From Dyadobacter bucti (GTDB lineage Bacteria > Bacteroidota > Bacteroidia > Cytophagales > Spirosomataceae), in NCBI RefSeq assembly GCF_005869225.1, contig NZ_SWFP01000001.1:806001-870000 (forward strand): a stretch of 64,000 nucleotides of DNA. The letters are read 5' to 3'. Below the pieces are notes generated by a model, which was not told the DNA's origin, did not search any database, and saw only the letters and a program-made list of their open reading frames with translations. Made by a program: the position numbers and the translations under genes. Positions 18,180 to 27,428 of this stretch are shown here, one piece after another (the stretch's first letter is position 1; each line of letters starts with the position of its first letter).

Positions 18180-21100
18180 ATGTCAAATCTAGTTCAGCTT
18201 GCACAGAATTTTAACAAGCCGGTAGCGCTGAGGGTCAACGCAGCAGCCGACAAAGTGATTGTCGCCCAGAGAAACGGGAGGTATTTTTCCATTGACATTG
18301 CCACAGGCGTTTCATCCCAGATTTTCAAAGTACGGGCAAAAATCAATTCTTTTGATATTGACAATGACGGGGATACCCTATATATGGTAGGACCTGCCAT
18401 CGGGTTATGGAAAGACAGGATCAGCGGTGGCCGCGCCCGCAGGCTACTCAGAAATCCAATCAATCCCACAAGTGTGTTGATCCTGAATGACCAGACAATT
18501 CTGGCCACCGAGGACAGCGCGACCGGCAGATTGTTCGCTTTGAACGAACCAGCCCGAACACTGGATGTTCTGTCCAGCGACCTTAACCAGGCTGTTGTAG
18601 TCCTGAAACAGGAAGTCACCGGAAGAATTCTTGTAGCCGAAAATTCAAATGGAGGTCGCATTCTCGAACTGATCAGTGGGGGTGCACCGGCTGTACTTTT
18701 CGATAATCTGGGCGATATCGCTGATGCCTGCTGGACAGACATTCATCAGCAGCAGCTGTTCATCGCTGACAGATCCGGGAAACGTATATTAAGTGCCGAT
18801 ATACAGCAGCCCGCTATTGCCCCGGCAGAGATCTTTACGGGCCTCACTGAACTTTGGGCCGTACAAGCTATTGACAACGAACGTGTTGCAATTGGATGCA
18901 AGGAAGAAGTACTGATCGGCGAACTCAGGTCAGACCCGGTTACGCTAAAAGTACCGGATGAAGAGCTTTTCATCTCAGGATGGGTGAGGGTTCCGGTCAG
19001 GATTAACAAGCCTACGATCAATTTCGATGATCTCCAGTTCTTTGTCCACCCCAAAGAATCGGGTGCCATGATCTCTTATTCAAGGGACAACAGCTTTGAT
19101 CCATCCAAACCGCACATCATGCTGACCGCCGGCTGGATGACGGGTAAACACAAACTAGAAGTAGTCCATCAGGGCAATTCCATCGCCAGTACCGTATTTG
19201 AAGTGCTTGACAACTGGACAAAAAAGGACTACGGCCCACCGGTTTCTACTTTCGGAAATGTGGAATCGGGACCATCAGGCGGCACATGGGGCGGGCCCGA
19301 CAGTGGGGATTTCCAGGTACCGCAGAACGTAAATGTGATCCCCGCACTCGGTACCCGGAATATCGGCCTCGTTCTGGTCGACACTGCCAGCGGCCGCTAC
19401 CCGACCGGCGCTGCACTGACGACGATCATCAATGATTTTCAAGATGAAATGGTTAACGGCGTCGGCGCGCAGAACCGGTCGGTTTCCCGGTATTTCAACG
19501 AGGCTTCAGGCGGTGTCTTCAACGTGAACCTGGTTGGCATAGCCGGGCCTGTTATGCTGCCGAATAACTGGGAATCGTACTTCACACTGGGTACAAACTG
19601 GGTTGCGAACAACGGCCTGGACAGCACTATCATATCACAGATCGTGCAACAGAATATGGCTGCCCAGCAAGCAGGAAACCCTCCTATACTGGATCTTTCC
19701 CAGATAGATTCCCTTGTATATGTGGTGAGAAGCGTTAATCGGACTGCTCCCGATGATGATCTTTTTGTGTGGCCGAGGGCATCGCTCAGTACTACCCAGC
19801 AGCTGGTCGGTGTAGATATGTCGGGCGGTTTTCCTGTTCCGCAGTTCCGTGGCGTGGCAAGGGTATTTATGCCCGACGACTGGGCGGCGCGAGATGGTGC
19901 AAGGCAGTTTCACGAAACTGTTGCCCACGAGCTTGGCCATAATCTCGGGCTGAACGATCAGTACGACCAGAGTTCTTTCAGTGCGGATGCGTCGAGCCGG
20001 ATTGCGGGCTTTAACCCCAATCAAAGCTGGGAGCTGATGACCTGGGAACGCGACCTGCCTTTACCTTCTGCCGCGCACCGGCTGATGCTCGGATGGCTCA
20101 ACCCCAACCAGATCCGGATGTATAACTTTGGTGTTTTCGGAGCGATCGATGAAAACATTACACTTCATGCCACCATGGCCGGACCAGTGCCTGCGGGCCG
20201 CTTTTCGGCGGCGGAAGTCAGGCTGGAAGATGGCAAGAACTATTACTTTGAATACCGGCCCAGCGTGGCGGGTGTTACTGCTGACAACAATCCGCCAAAA
20301 GCCAATGCTGTACTGGGAACGGAAGTAATTTTCCGGGCTACCAACCCCAGCGACAGGCCCAATATCCTCCGTGTGGAAGAGGATGTGGACGCTGTCACCG
20401 ACGAGGGTTCGTTTTCTATTACCCAGGATTTCAGGGACAGGGACACTACCACACCGGGATTTGAACAGGATTTTATTGTGGACGTCACCAATACCACAGC
20501 CAATGCCGCAACGATCCGCGTTCGTTATGCTGCCGATCTGAAACCTGATCCGGCTTTAACTCCCTGGTCACCGGGATCAAACTGGCAAAGTCCTGACATC
20601 GAAGTGTTGAACGGCCGTAACAGTTCCGATCCGGCGTTCCGGAATATTCCCTGGGAGGGACATAACAATACGGTCATTGCGCGGGTTACCAACAGAGGTT
20701 CCAGCGACGCACACAGTGTTACAGTAAGGTTTTTTGCCAAAGACTTTACTTTTGGCGGAGGCGCAGAGTCACCTCTCGGTCAGCAAACACTGGATGTACC
20801 GGCGGGGGCCACGGTTACTTTTACTGCACCGGATGTATGGCGGCCTGCTACCATCTCAATCCCGTTTGGTTCGATTCAGTATAGCCAGCATGCATGCCTG
20901 GTCGCACGAATGGACCCGTTTCTTGATCCGGTCAGCAATATCTGGGAGGTTACACCTGAAAACAATGAGGCGCAATCCAATTATACCTGGATGGCATCGA
21001 CAACCAGCTCACCCGCATCGCGCGAAGCAACGGTACTTGTGGCCGAAAATACCCTGAAACATCCTGCGATAGTCTATTTCACAATTCACCAGCCACATCC

Positions 21101-21614
21101 GCTCTTCCGGGTTTATCTCGATCACCGCTGGGTATTCCTGCAACCCGGTGAGAAAAAGCAGATCCTTGTCATGACAGAATCCTTGCTGGGCGATGAGCGT
21201 TTCAGCGAACTGACCAAGAATATGATACGACGGGAGCGACGGATCGCTACTAACCTGCGCCTTTCCGCATTGGGTGACACCGGCAGATCCTGTGCTGCAG
21301 AGGTAATCGGCGGAGCCTCCCTGCTCGTACTCACGGGCCTGGGTACCCATTTTGAAAGATTTGAAGCAGAGCATGGCATAGCGTTCGGCAAAATTGTCCG
21401 TAATGACAACGGAGACGGCGTAAACGGAAAAGTAATTGTTTCCATCAAAGAAAAAGATACGAGAGGAAGAAAAAGCGAGTCGTTCCGGGAAACGACGGTC
21501 TCAAACGGAATCTTCCGGGTCCAGATCGGCGACGTAAAGGATGTGACGGTGCAGGGCCACTACCTGGGACAATTGCTCCTTGCCCCCTGTGATAGCAAAG
21601 AGGTGCAATTGTGA
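18180..21614 (+). CDS. Large gluzincin-like metalloprotease (M6-like) with N-terminal propeller
   Basis: The product has 1144 residues from the ATG at 18180. A GTG at 18051 is in frame, but homology-like sequence (NLVQLAQNFNKPVALRVN) begins only after 18180. Residues about 1-250 look like an NHL/SMP-30 type propeller. An Ig-like stretch follows near 265-345, then a protease domain about 390-680 with RSVSRYFNEASGGVFNVN and the zinc motif HETVAHELGHNLGLNDQYD. This is HExxHxxGxxD: His583, Glu584, His587 and candidate third ligand Asp593. The C-terminal third has beta-sandwich segments including a CARDB-like one (NNTVIARVTNRGSSDAHSVTVRF). I see no signal peptide, odd for such a protein. An M6-like family is my best match; the peptidase clan is inferred. 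Confidence 0.75.
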   Translation: MSNLVQLAQNFNKPVALRVNAAADKVIVAQRNGRYFSIDIATGVSSQIFKVRAKINSFDIDNDGDTLYMVGPAIGLWKDRISGGRARRLLRNPINPTSVLILNDQTILATEDSATGRLFALNEPARTLDVLSSDLNQAVVVLKQEVTGRILVAENSNGGRILELISGGAPAVLFDNLGDIADACWTDIHQQQLFIADRSGKRILSADIQQPAIAPAEIFTGLTELWAVQAIDNERVAIGCKEEVLIGELRSDPVTLKVPDEELFISGWVRVPVRINKPTINFDDLQFFVHPKESGAMISYSRDNSFDPSKPHIMLTAGWMTGKHKLEVVHQGNSIASTVFEVLDNWTKKDYGPPVSTFGNVESGPSGGTWGGPDSGDFQVPQNVNVIPALGTRNIGLVLVDTASGRYPTGAALTTIINDFQDEMVNGVGAQNRSVSRYFNEASGGVFNVNLVGIAGPVMLPNNWESYFTLGTNWVANNGLDSTIISQIVQQNMAAQQAGNPPILDLSQIDSLVYVVRSVNRTAPDDDLFVWPRASLSTTQQLVGVDMSGGFPVPQFRGVARVFMPDDWAARDGARQFHETVAHELGHNLGLNDQYDQSSFSADASSRIAGFNPNQSWELMTWERDLPLPSAAHRLMLGWLNPNQIRMYNFGVFGAIDENITLHATMAGPVPAGRFSAAEVRLEDGKNYYFEYRPSVAGVTADNNPPKANAVLGTEVIFRATNPSDRPNILRVEEDVDAVTDEGSFSITQDFRDRDTTTPGFEQDFIVDVTNTTANAATIRVRYAADLKPDPALTPWSPGSNWQSPDIEVLNGRNSSDPAFRNIPWEGHNNTVIARVTNRGSSDAHSVTVRFFAKDFTFGGGAESPLGQQTLDVPAGATVTFTAPDVWRPATISIPFGSIQYSQHACLVARMDPFLDPVSNIWEVTPENNEAQSNYTWMASTTSSPASREATVLVAENTLKHPAIVYFTIHQPHPLFRVYLDHRWVFLQPGEKKQILVMTESLLGDERFSELTKNMIRRERRIATNLRLSALGDTGRSCAAEVIGGASLLVLTGLGTHFERFEAEHGIAFGKIVRNDNGDGVNGKVIVSIKEKDTRGRKSESFRETTVSNGIFRVQIGDVKDVTVQGHYLGQLLLAPCDSKEVQL

Positions 21615-21678
21615 TTTTTTGATTACCCAGTCCTTCGCGGTTGGCGAAGGGCGGGGTAATTGATATTTGTTGGGGAGG

Positions 21679-22248
21679 GGGTCGGAAGGCGATTTCGAAA
21701 AATATTTGTCGCCAGCGATGCGCGATTCCGCTGGGATTGAAAAAAATTCGAAACATATTTTAGCCAACATTATGCGACGTCACAGGGGCAGAAACCATTC
21801 CAAAACACATTTGTCGCCAACAATATGCAACCCTGACAGGGTCGAAAAATTCCTGCGAAACACATTTCTACCAATATGTGACCCCGACGGGGTCGGAAGG
21901 TGATTCGAAAAATATTTGTCGCCAGCTATGCGCGATTCCGCTGGGATTGAAAAAACATTTCGAAACATATTTGCTACCGATATGCGACCCCGCTGGGGTC
22001 GGAAGACGAAACCGTCCCAGAACATGTTGTCGCCAACAATATGCACGCCCGATGGGATTGAAAAACATTCCGCAGACATATTTGTCGACAAAAATATGCG
22101 ACCCCAACGGGGCCGAAAAAACCTCCAAAACACATTTCCAGCAATATGTGACCCCGACGGGGTCAAGCGACGATCTCGAAAAATATTTCCCCTCAACATT
22201 AAAAACCAAATTTCCCACTCCACCAAACCGCCAGGCCCCAGCGGGGCC
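21679..22248. repeat. Array of palindromic repeats, period about 53 bases
   Basis: About ten imperfect units share a palindromic core of the type GACCCCGACGGGGTC or GATTCCGCTGGGATT. The core is followed by GAAAAA or GGAAG, then a C-rich link, then ACATATTTGTCGCCAACAAT and ATGCG before the next core. Cores centre near 21731, 21784, 21836, 21887, 21941, 21993, 22052, 22107 and 22157, with a related GGCCCCAGCGGGGCC at 22234-22248. Units four apart are most alike (210 bases): the sequence around 21680-21760 returns almost unchanged at 21889-21970. Long open frames on both strands here are a by-product of the repeats. It lies between convergent genes (metalloprotease and transporter). Confidence 0.9.
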
Positions 22249-22285
22249 AAATATCGGTAGAACAATGGTCGTTTACGGGAATTTT

Positions 22286-22303
22286 AAAGCCCCTGCGGGG
22301 CTT
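22286..22303. terminator. GC-rich hairpin at end of repeat region
   Basis: AAGCCCC (22287-22293), a TGC loop and GGGGCTT (22297-22303) form a perfect 7-base stem. It lies between two convergent genes and could end transcription from either side, but its core resembles the palindromes of the adjacent repeat array, so it may be one more repeat unit. Confidence 0.4.
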
Positions 22304-22429
22304 CCTGTTTGTTAAACCAGACCGATTTTTACAGGTTCGCGGGATTTAAAAGATTTGGTATCATGATTATTTCGATGTTTATGCCTGCCGGGATTAAACA
22401 TTTCCTTTCGCAATTATTTACATTTATTC

Positions 22430-23722
22430 CTACACCTCGACCGGCTCCATTTTGGGTGTAAGCAAATGTATGGTCAGCCACGCTATCAGAAATGATACCC
22501 CGCATACAATGAATATAATATTATAACCGGCCACCATATTTCCGGCTTTTTTGTACATATCGAGGGTAAAACCGATAAACAGCGGGAAAAGGACACCCCC
22601 GATCGCCCCGGCCATGCCGCCAATCCCGATAACCGAACTGACTGCGCTTTTAGGCAGCATATCGGAGACAATTGTGTAAATATTTGAACTCCAGCCCGCA
22701 TTGCCCGCTACTGCAAGACCAATCAAGCCGACTGCCACCCACATATCGGAAACGAAACGTGCGCCGATGATCGGCACCACGCATATCGCAGAAATCAGCA
22801 ATGCAGTTTTTCTCGCTTTAGAAACTGTCCAGCCCTTTTTCATCAACCAGGACGACAACAAGCCACCTCCTATTGCACCAACAGTAGCAGCTGAATATAC
22901 AATCACCAGCGGCAATCCGGGCTTTTTAAGATCAAGATTGAATGTTGTGCTGAAATAGGATGGCAGCCAGAACAGGAAAAAATACCAGATCGGATCTGTC
23001 AGGAATTTCCCCAAGATAAATGACCAGGTTGGCCGGAGAGAAAACAGTTTTGTCCAGGCTATTTTTTCGGCAGGTAGGTCAGATCCATCTGTTCTTTCAT
23101 CGTCGCTGCGGATGTAGGCAAGCTCTGATGCGGAAAGCTTCTCATGTTTTTCAGGCTGTTGGTAAATAAGCCTCCACGCAATGAGCCAGATGAAACCAAT
23201 GGCGCCGGTGATGATAAAGGCCGCCTGCCAGCCATAAACGCCCAACAGCCAGGGAACCAGAATAGGCGCGACGCAGGCCCCGATGTTGGAGCCTGAGTCG
23301 AGAATACCAGTGGCCAGCGCACGCTCACGTTTCGGAAACCATTCAGTGACTGTCTTTACAGCAGCCGGAAAATTTCCTGATTCACCGATCCCAAGCGATG
23401 CCCTGGCAATGCCAAAACCCAGGGTACTGTTGACCAGCGCATGGCACATGGCAGCGATACTCCAGATCGTCACAGAAATCGTGTAGCCGGTTTTGGCGCC
23501 TATTTTATCCACAATCCTGCCAAAAACCACCAACCCGATCGCATAGGTAGCGGTGAACGCCATCACGATGTAGCTGTAATCCTGCTCCGACCAGTTGTAT
23601 TCTTTTTCGAGCACGGGTTTCAGTAAGCCCAGTACTTGCCGGTCAAGATAATTGATGGTCGTGGCAAAGAATAGCAAGCAGCAGATGGCCCACCTGTAAT
23701 TTCCGGTTGTGTTATTGATCAT
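22430..23722 (-). CDS. exuT: MFS hexuronate transporter, ExuT-like (ACS family)
   Basis: This 430-residue inner-membrane permease has about 12 hydrophobic helices. The opening TINYLDRQVLGLLKPVLEKE, the helix 2-3 loop FGRIVDKIGAKTGY and the GIGESGNFPAAVKTVTEWFP stretch with WFPKRERALATG are hallmarks of the anion:cation symporter branch that imports glucuronate or galacturonate (ExuT). It begins 7 bases after the NagB-like gene and closes the catabolic operon that runs leftward from 39 kb. A hexuronate importer at the end of a locus with a GH28-like enzyme suggests that uronic acids are released by the locus. The gene symbol is by resemblance; the exact sugar is not proven. Confidence 0.85.
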   Translation of the reverse strand: MINNTTGNYRWAICCLLFFATTINYLDRQVLGLLKPVLEKEYNWSEQDYSYIVMAFTATYAIGLVVFGRIVDKIGAKTGYTISVTIWSIAAMCHALVNSTLGFGIARASLGIGESGNFPAAVKTVTEWFPKRERALATGILDSGSNIGACVAPILVPWLLGVYGWQAAFIITGAIGFIWLIAWRLIYQQPEKHEKLSASELAYIRSDDERTDGSDLPAEKIAWTKLFSLRPTWSFILGKFLTDPIWYFFLFWLPSYFSTTFNLDLKKPGLPLVIVYSAATVGAIGGGLLSSWLMKKGWTVSKARKTALLISAICVVPIIGARFVSDMWVAVGLIGLAVAGNAGWSSNIYTIVSDMLPKSAVSSVIGIGGMAGAIGGVLFPLFIGFTLDMYKKAGNMVAGYNIIFIVCGVSFLIAWLTIHLLTPKMEPVEV

Positions 23723-23729
23723 GATCGAA

Positions 23730-24515
23730 CTATGAAAAAGCCAGAGCCTGGTTCACCATCTTCGCGCTGTCCTCGTCCAGAAGCAGCCAGGCATTTGACA
23801 AGGTACGTAAAATGGAGGATGGATAACGTTCCGAAATATCGTCCACCAGCGTATGGTATACTGCCTCCGCTTTGGAATGGCCGGGCACCATGCTGTAAAT
23901 CGCCTTGGCTTTCAACAATGCCGGTACTGTGAGCGTGTAAGCGATTTCCGGCACCTCGTTGAGATATTCGAAACAGCCTTCGTTCACCTGCTGCTGCCGG
24001 CTTTCCACCTGCAGTTTCACAACTTTTACCAGCCTGCTTTCGTTGAAATCCGCAATAAACGGATCGTTGAAAGCAAGGTGGGTGTTTTCACCAATCCCCA
24101 TGCAGGTAATGTCAGTAGGATACTGCAGCAATAGCGCTGAGTAGCGTTCACATTCTTCGTCGGTTTTTTCGACCGTCCCGTCCAGGCAGAAAACGTTGGC
24201 AAAAGGTACTTTGTCAAAAATCCGCTGACCCAGAAAATAGCTGAAATGCTGTGGCGCACCGGCGGGTAGCCCTATATATTCGTCCATGTGAAATGCATTG
24301 ACCCGCGTCCAGTCCACATCCAGGGTAATGAGCCTGGCCAGAAACTCATTTTGTGAAGCCGCAGCAGCAAAAATGATGTTCACAAACTCCTGTTCCTGAT
24401 GCAGTTCCCTGATTTTCTCCGCAACCATATTCGCAGCGTCCGCTCCCAGTTCTTCCCGGGTTTTAAAGATCTTAATCTTCAACTTGTCCGCTGTGCCTTT
24501 TCTAATAACCGACAT
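23730..24515 (-). CDS. Glucosamine-6-phosphate deaminase-like (NagB family) protein
   Basis: This cytoplasmic protein of 261 residues has the NagB/6-phosphogluconolactonase fold: IIFAAAASQNEFLARL (phosphate loop region), HMDEYIGL with Asp78, then MGIGENTHLAFNDP and SMVPGHSKAEAV. NagB converts glucosamine-6-phosphate to fructose-6-phosphate and ammonia. The active-site loop differs from the E. coli pattern GxGxDGHxAFNEP: Asn144 stands for the aspartate (also seen in some Bacillus-type enzymes), Thr145 for glycine and Asp151 for the glutamate, while His146 remains. It may therefore act on another sugar phosphate. It lies between the TonB receptor and the ExuT-like transporter and is presumably co-transcribed with them. 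Confidence 0.8.
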   Translation of the reverse strand: MSVIRKGTADKLKIKIFKTREELGADAANMVAEKIRELHQEQEFVNIIFAAAASQNEFLARLITLDVDWTRVNAFHMDEYIGLPAGAPQHFSYFLGQRIFDKVPFANVFCLDGTVEKTDEECERYSALLLQYPTDITCMGIGENTHLAFNDPFIADFNESRLVKVVKLQVESRQQQVNEGCFEYLNEVPEIAYTLTVPALLKAKAIYSMVPGHSKAEAVYHTLVDDISERYPSSILRTLSNAWLLLDEDSAKMVNQALAFS

Positions 24516-24564
24516 TACTGTTTATTTTAAATTAATTGAAATTTGAATGAATTGGCAGTGCCGG

Positions 24565-27399
24565 TCAGAACCTGAATTTCACCCCGGCCCGTCCCCAGAA
24601 AGAATAAAACTGCTTCTGGTACAACCTCGAACGCTCCCCGAAATAATCCATCTGCGGCGCTTTCGTCAGGTTTTGAGCCTCCACGTAAACAGAGATCCTG
24701 TCCGTGATCCGGTAAGACGTATTGGCGTCGATCTGAATTCTCGCATTACGCACCACGTCGGTAGCATCCTGGTCGCCCAGCAATACGGTATATGCCCCGT
24801 TGTAATTGAGGTTACCCTGAATGGTGAATTTTTTGTGATTGAAAGAAAGCGATCCGTTCGCCGCGTGGTCGGCCTGGCCGGGCAACCTGAGGTCTTTCCT
24901 GAACTGTGCGTCCGCATTGGAATGCGTGTAGGTGTAGTTGGCCATCAAAGAGATGCCTTTCAAAATACCAGGCAGGAAGGTAAGGTTAGCCTGTACATTC
25001 AGCTCTACACCGAAAACATTTGCATTGTCCCCGTTCAAAGTCCTGAACCATCTCCATCCCTCGTAGCGGGCGGCACCATCAAACTCGTTTCCTACCAGTG
25101 CAAACACACTGTTATACTGGAATTTGTTGATCTTTTTGTAAAAAACACCTCCTGAAATAATCCCCAGGTTATCCAGGTACTTTTCATACATCAGGTCAAA
25201 ATTTGTAGCAAATGCCGGTTTCAGCTCGGGGTTACCGTCCGTGATGGTTTCGCTCAGAATACTGATCAGGCGGCCCGGTACAAGGTCCACAAAATTGGGA
25301 CGGGAATATCCGTAGGTCAGCGCCGCACGAACCAGTGATGATTTATCGATGTCGTATTTAAGCTGCAGATTGGGGAGTACTTTAAGATAGTCATTTTGCT
25401 TCCTGTTCGGGGAGGTCGATGCCCAGTTGCCGTCTGCATCCGTTTCTATGATGTTACCTTTGTAATCCACCTCTGTTCTTTCCAGTCTCACACCCGCCAG
25501 GAACATCAGCTTATTAAACTGGATCCGGTTCATGAGGTAGGCGGAAGAGACTGTTTCAGAAGCATCATAATAGTAAGAATCGATGCTGTTCCGGGTTGCA
25601 CCTACATTGATCGGAAATAAGGCGCTCCCAAGGTTATCGTCCAGAAAACTGATGGTTTTATCTTTATCTACGCCCAAACCGAAATTGGTATTACCATCCA
25701 GCAGGTCGGAAGAAACTTCCGGCGATCCCGAAAAATTGGTAAGCCGGCCCGCGTCAGCTGCCCCTGCATAAGTGGTCACGATGGTCTCGTCGGGACGGAA
25801 ACGCTTGTTATGCATGCGCTTCACTTTCACACCCGCCTTAAAAAATGCGGAATTGCTGCCGATCTGATAAGGAACGCTTGCATTGAGGCGTGCGGTAAAG
25901 TTGGTACCATTGGTCGTCCACCAATCCCTTTCAACCGTGTTATAGGTATAAAGAGAAGCATCGTTTTTCCAGTCGGTGCCGTAAGGCGCCAGATAATCTG
26001 TGCTGATGTCTGAAATAGCCAGCGGGATGTTTCCGGTGATAAAATTGTAAATACCCGATTTGTTAATGAATTGCGATTTGTTCATAAAAACACCCGCATC
26101 AAGCTTCACACTACCCAGTACAGTTTCACCCTGAACATTGAAATTGAGGTTACTGTTGTCTTCCGTTGCCGCCTTGATCTCGTTGTAGCCGCGTCCTCTT
26201 GAGTTGGTATATTCACCCTCCTCATTCAATACATTCCTGGCGGTCTGCATGCGGGTACGTTTACGGTACCTGGTCAGCTCGTTGTTATGATTGCTGTACA
26301 TGAAGTTCGCAACGATATTGGTTGTCGGGCTGAAATTGTAATCGACTGTCGCCGATGTACCGATTCTTGTCCGCTGGTTTTCCACATACAAAAGCCTTAC
26401 ATCGGTCGGGAAATAAATGCTGCCGTTTCCGTAATCGTTTGCTTCCCACACCTGTGCACGGATCTCGTCATAGCCGTTTTTCGTCCGGAAATAACTTCCT
26501 GTCGCCATCAAACCGAGTTTCCCGTTCGGGCTTTTATCATCCGCAAAAAAGCGTTTACCCCATGACGCGTTTCCGATACCATTGAGGTTGCTGCGCAGAT
26601 TGTTATAACCGGCACCCAGGTCTACCGAAAATTTGGATGTCAGGGAAGTAGCTGTGGGCGTTTTCATGTTCACCACACCTGCAATTGCGTCCCCGTCCAG
26701 GTCAGGCGTCAGCGTTTTGACCACTTCCATGGAAGAAAGCACATTGATAGGAATAACATCCAGCTGCGCGTTCCGGGAGCCATCTTCCTGGGTACCCATG
26801 ATCTGCTCGCCATTCACATTGATGTTGGTAAAATTACCCGGCGTTCCCCGCATCTGTACCGTCGCACCTTCCCCGCTGCTGTTCCTGCCGATGGTAACAC
26901 CCGGCAAACGCTGCAAGGATTCTGCCACGTTGAGATCCGGATAACGGCCCATGAGATCTGCCGAAATCACCTGTTTGATGTTATCCGAATTCCGCTGCTG
27001 GTTCAATGCCTTGCGCTGGCCTTCCATCACGGCGGTTACCGTTACTTCGCCCAGGTTAAGGTCTGCGGATTTCAGTTTTACATTCATAAAAACCGTCCTG
27101 CCGGCCACCACAGCCACTTCCTGCTCGTCGGGCTGAAAACCCATGTAAATGACTGAGATCGTCTGATTGCCCGCGGGGACATTGAGCAAGGTGTAATTCC
27201 CGGAAAGGTCCGTGGCAATACCGATCGTGGTGCCTTTGATAAAAACGGAGGCGCCGGGAAGTATTTCACCGTTGGCACCGGTAACCTGCCCTTTGATATT
27301 GCCGCTGCTGTGCTGGGCAAAGGCAGGTGGACCCATAAGCAGCAGCAGGCCCGCCATAATACCCGCGAGGGTAAGGTAATTAGTGAGTAGTTTTTTCAT
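24565..27399 (-). CDS. TonB-dependent receptor (TIGR01782-like), no SusD partner
   Basis: The product has 944 residues from the ATG at 27399. After a signal peptide (PAFAQ) comes a carboxypeptidase-regulatory-like domain (IKGQVTGANGEILPGASVFIKG). A plug follows with YPDLNVAESLQRLPGVTI, VQMRGTPGNFTNINVNGEQI and the branch signature LTPDLDGDAIAGVVNMKTPTA, then a barrel ending in WGRAGVKFRF with terminal Phe. This receptor branch is used by proteobacteria and Bacteroidota for uptake of glycan fragments and works without SusD; no susD is adjacent. It belongs to the run of minus-strand genes of the putative uronate/amino-sugar locus and would import oligosaccharides into the periplasm. Confidence 0.92.
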   Translation of the reverse strand: MKKLLTNYLTLAGIMAGLLLLMGPPAFAQHSSGNIKGQVTGANGEILPGASVFIKGTTIGIATDLSGNYTLLNVPAGNQTISVIYMGFQPDEQEVAVVAGRTVFMNVKLKSADLNLGEVTVTAVMEGQRKALNQQRNSDNIKQVISADLMGRYPDLNVAESLQRLPGVTIGRNSSGEGATVQMRGTPGNFTNINVNGEQIMGTQEDGSRNAQLDVIPINVLSSMEVVKTLTPDLDGDAIAGVVNMKTPTATSLTSKFSVDLGAGYNNLRSNLNGIGNASWGKRFFADDKSPNGKLGLMATGSYFRTKNGYDEIRAQVWEANDYGNGSIYFPTDVRLLYVENQRTRIGTSATVDYNFSPTTNIVANFMYSNHNNELTRYRKRTRMQTARNVLNEEGEYTNSRGRGYNEIKAATEDNSNLNFNVQGETVLGSVKLDAGVFMNKSQFINKSGIYNFITGNIPLAISDISTDYLAPYGTDWKNDASLYTYNTVERDWWTTNGTNFTARLNASVPYQIGSNSAFFKAGVKVKRMHNKRFRPDETIVTTYAGAADAGRLTNFSGSPEVSSDLLDGNTNFGLGVDKDKTISFLDDNLGSALFPINVGATRNSIDSYYYDASETVSSAYLMNRIQFNKLMFLAGVRLERTEVDYKGNIIETDADGNWASTSPNRKQNDYLKVLPNLQLKYDIDKSSLVRAALTYGYSRPNFVDLVPGRLISILSETITDGNPELKPAFATNFDLMYEKYLDNLGIISGGVFYKKINKFQYNSVFALVGNEFDGAARYEGWRWFRTLNGDNANVFGVELNVQANLTFLPGILKGISLMANYTYTHSNADAQFRKDLRLPGQADHAANGSLSFNHKKFTIQGNLNYNGAYTVLLGDQDATDVVRNARIQIDANTSYRITDRISVYVEAQNLTKAPQMDYFGERSRLYQKQFYSFWGRAGVKFRF

Positions 27400-27428
27400 G
27401 ATAATCAAGAGCGGTTATATTGAAGGAT

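Noticed and set aside
21679..22248. CRISPR-like spacing of repeats
   Set aside because: The links between cores are conserved, units are imperfect, cores are palindromic and no cas gene is in the window.
21667..22315. Several open frames of 80-160 codons on both strands across the repeat array
   Set aside because: They arise because the palindromic repeats lack stops in several frames; the translations are repeats of each other and look like no protein.
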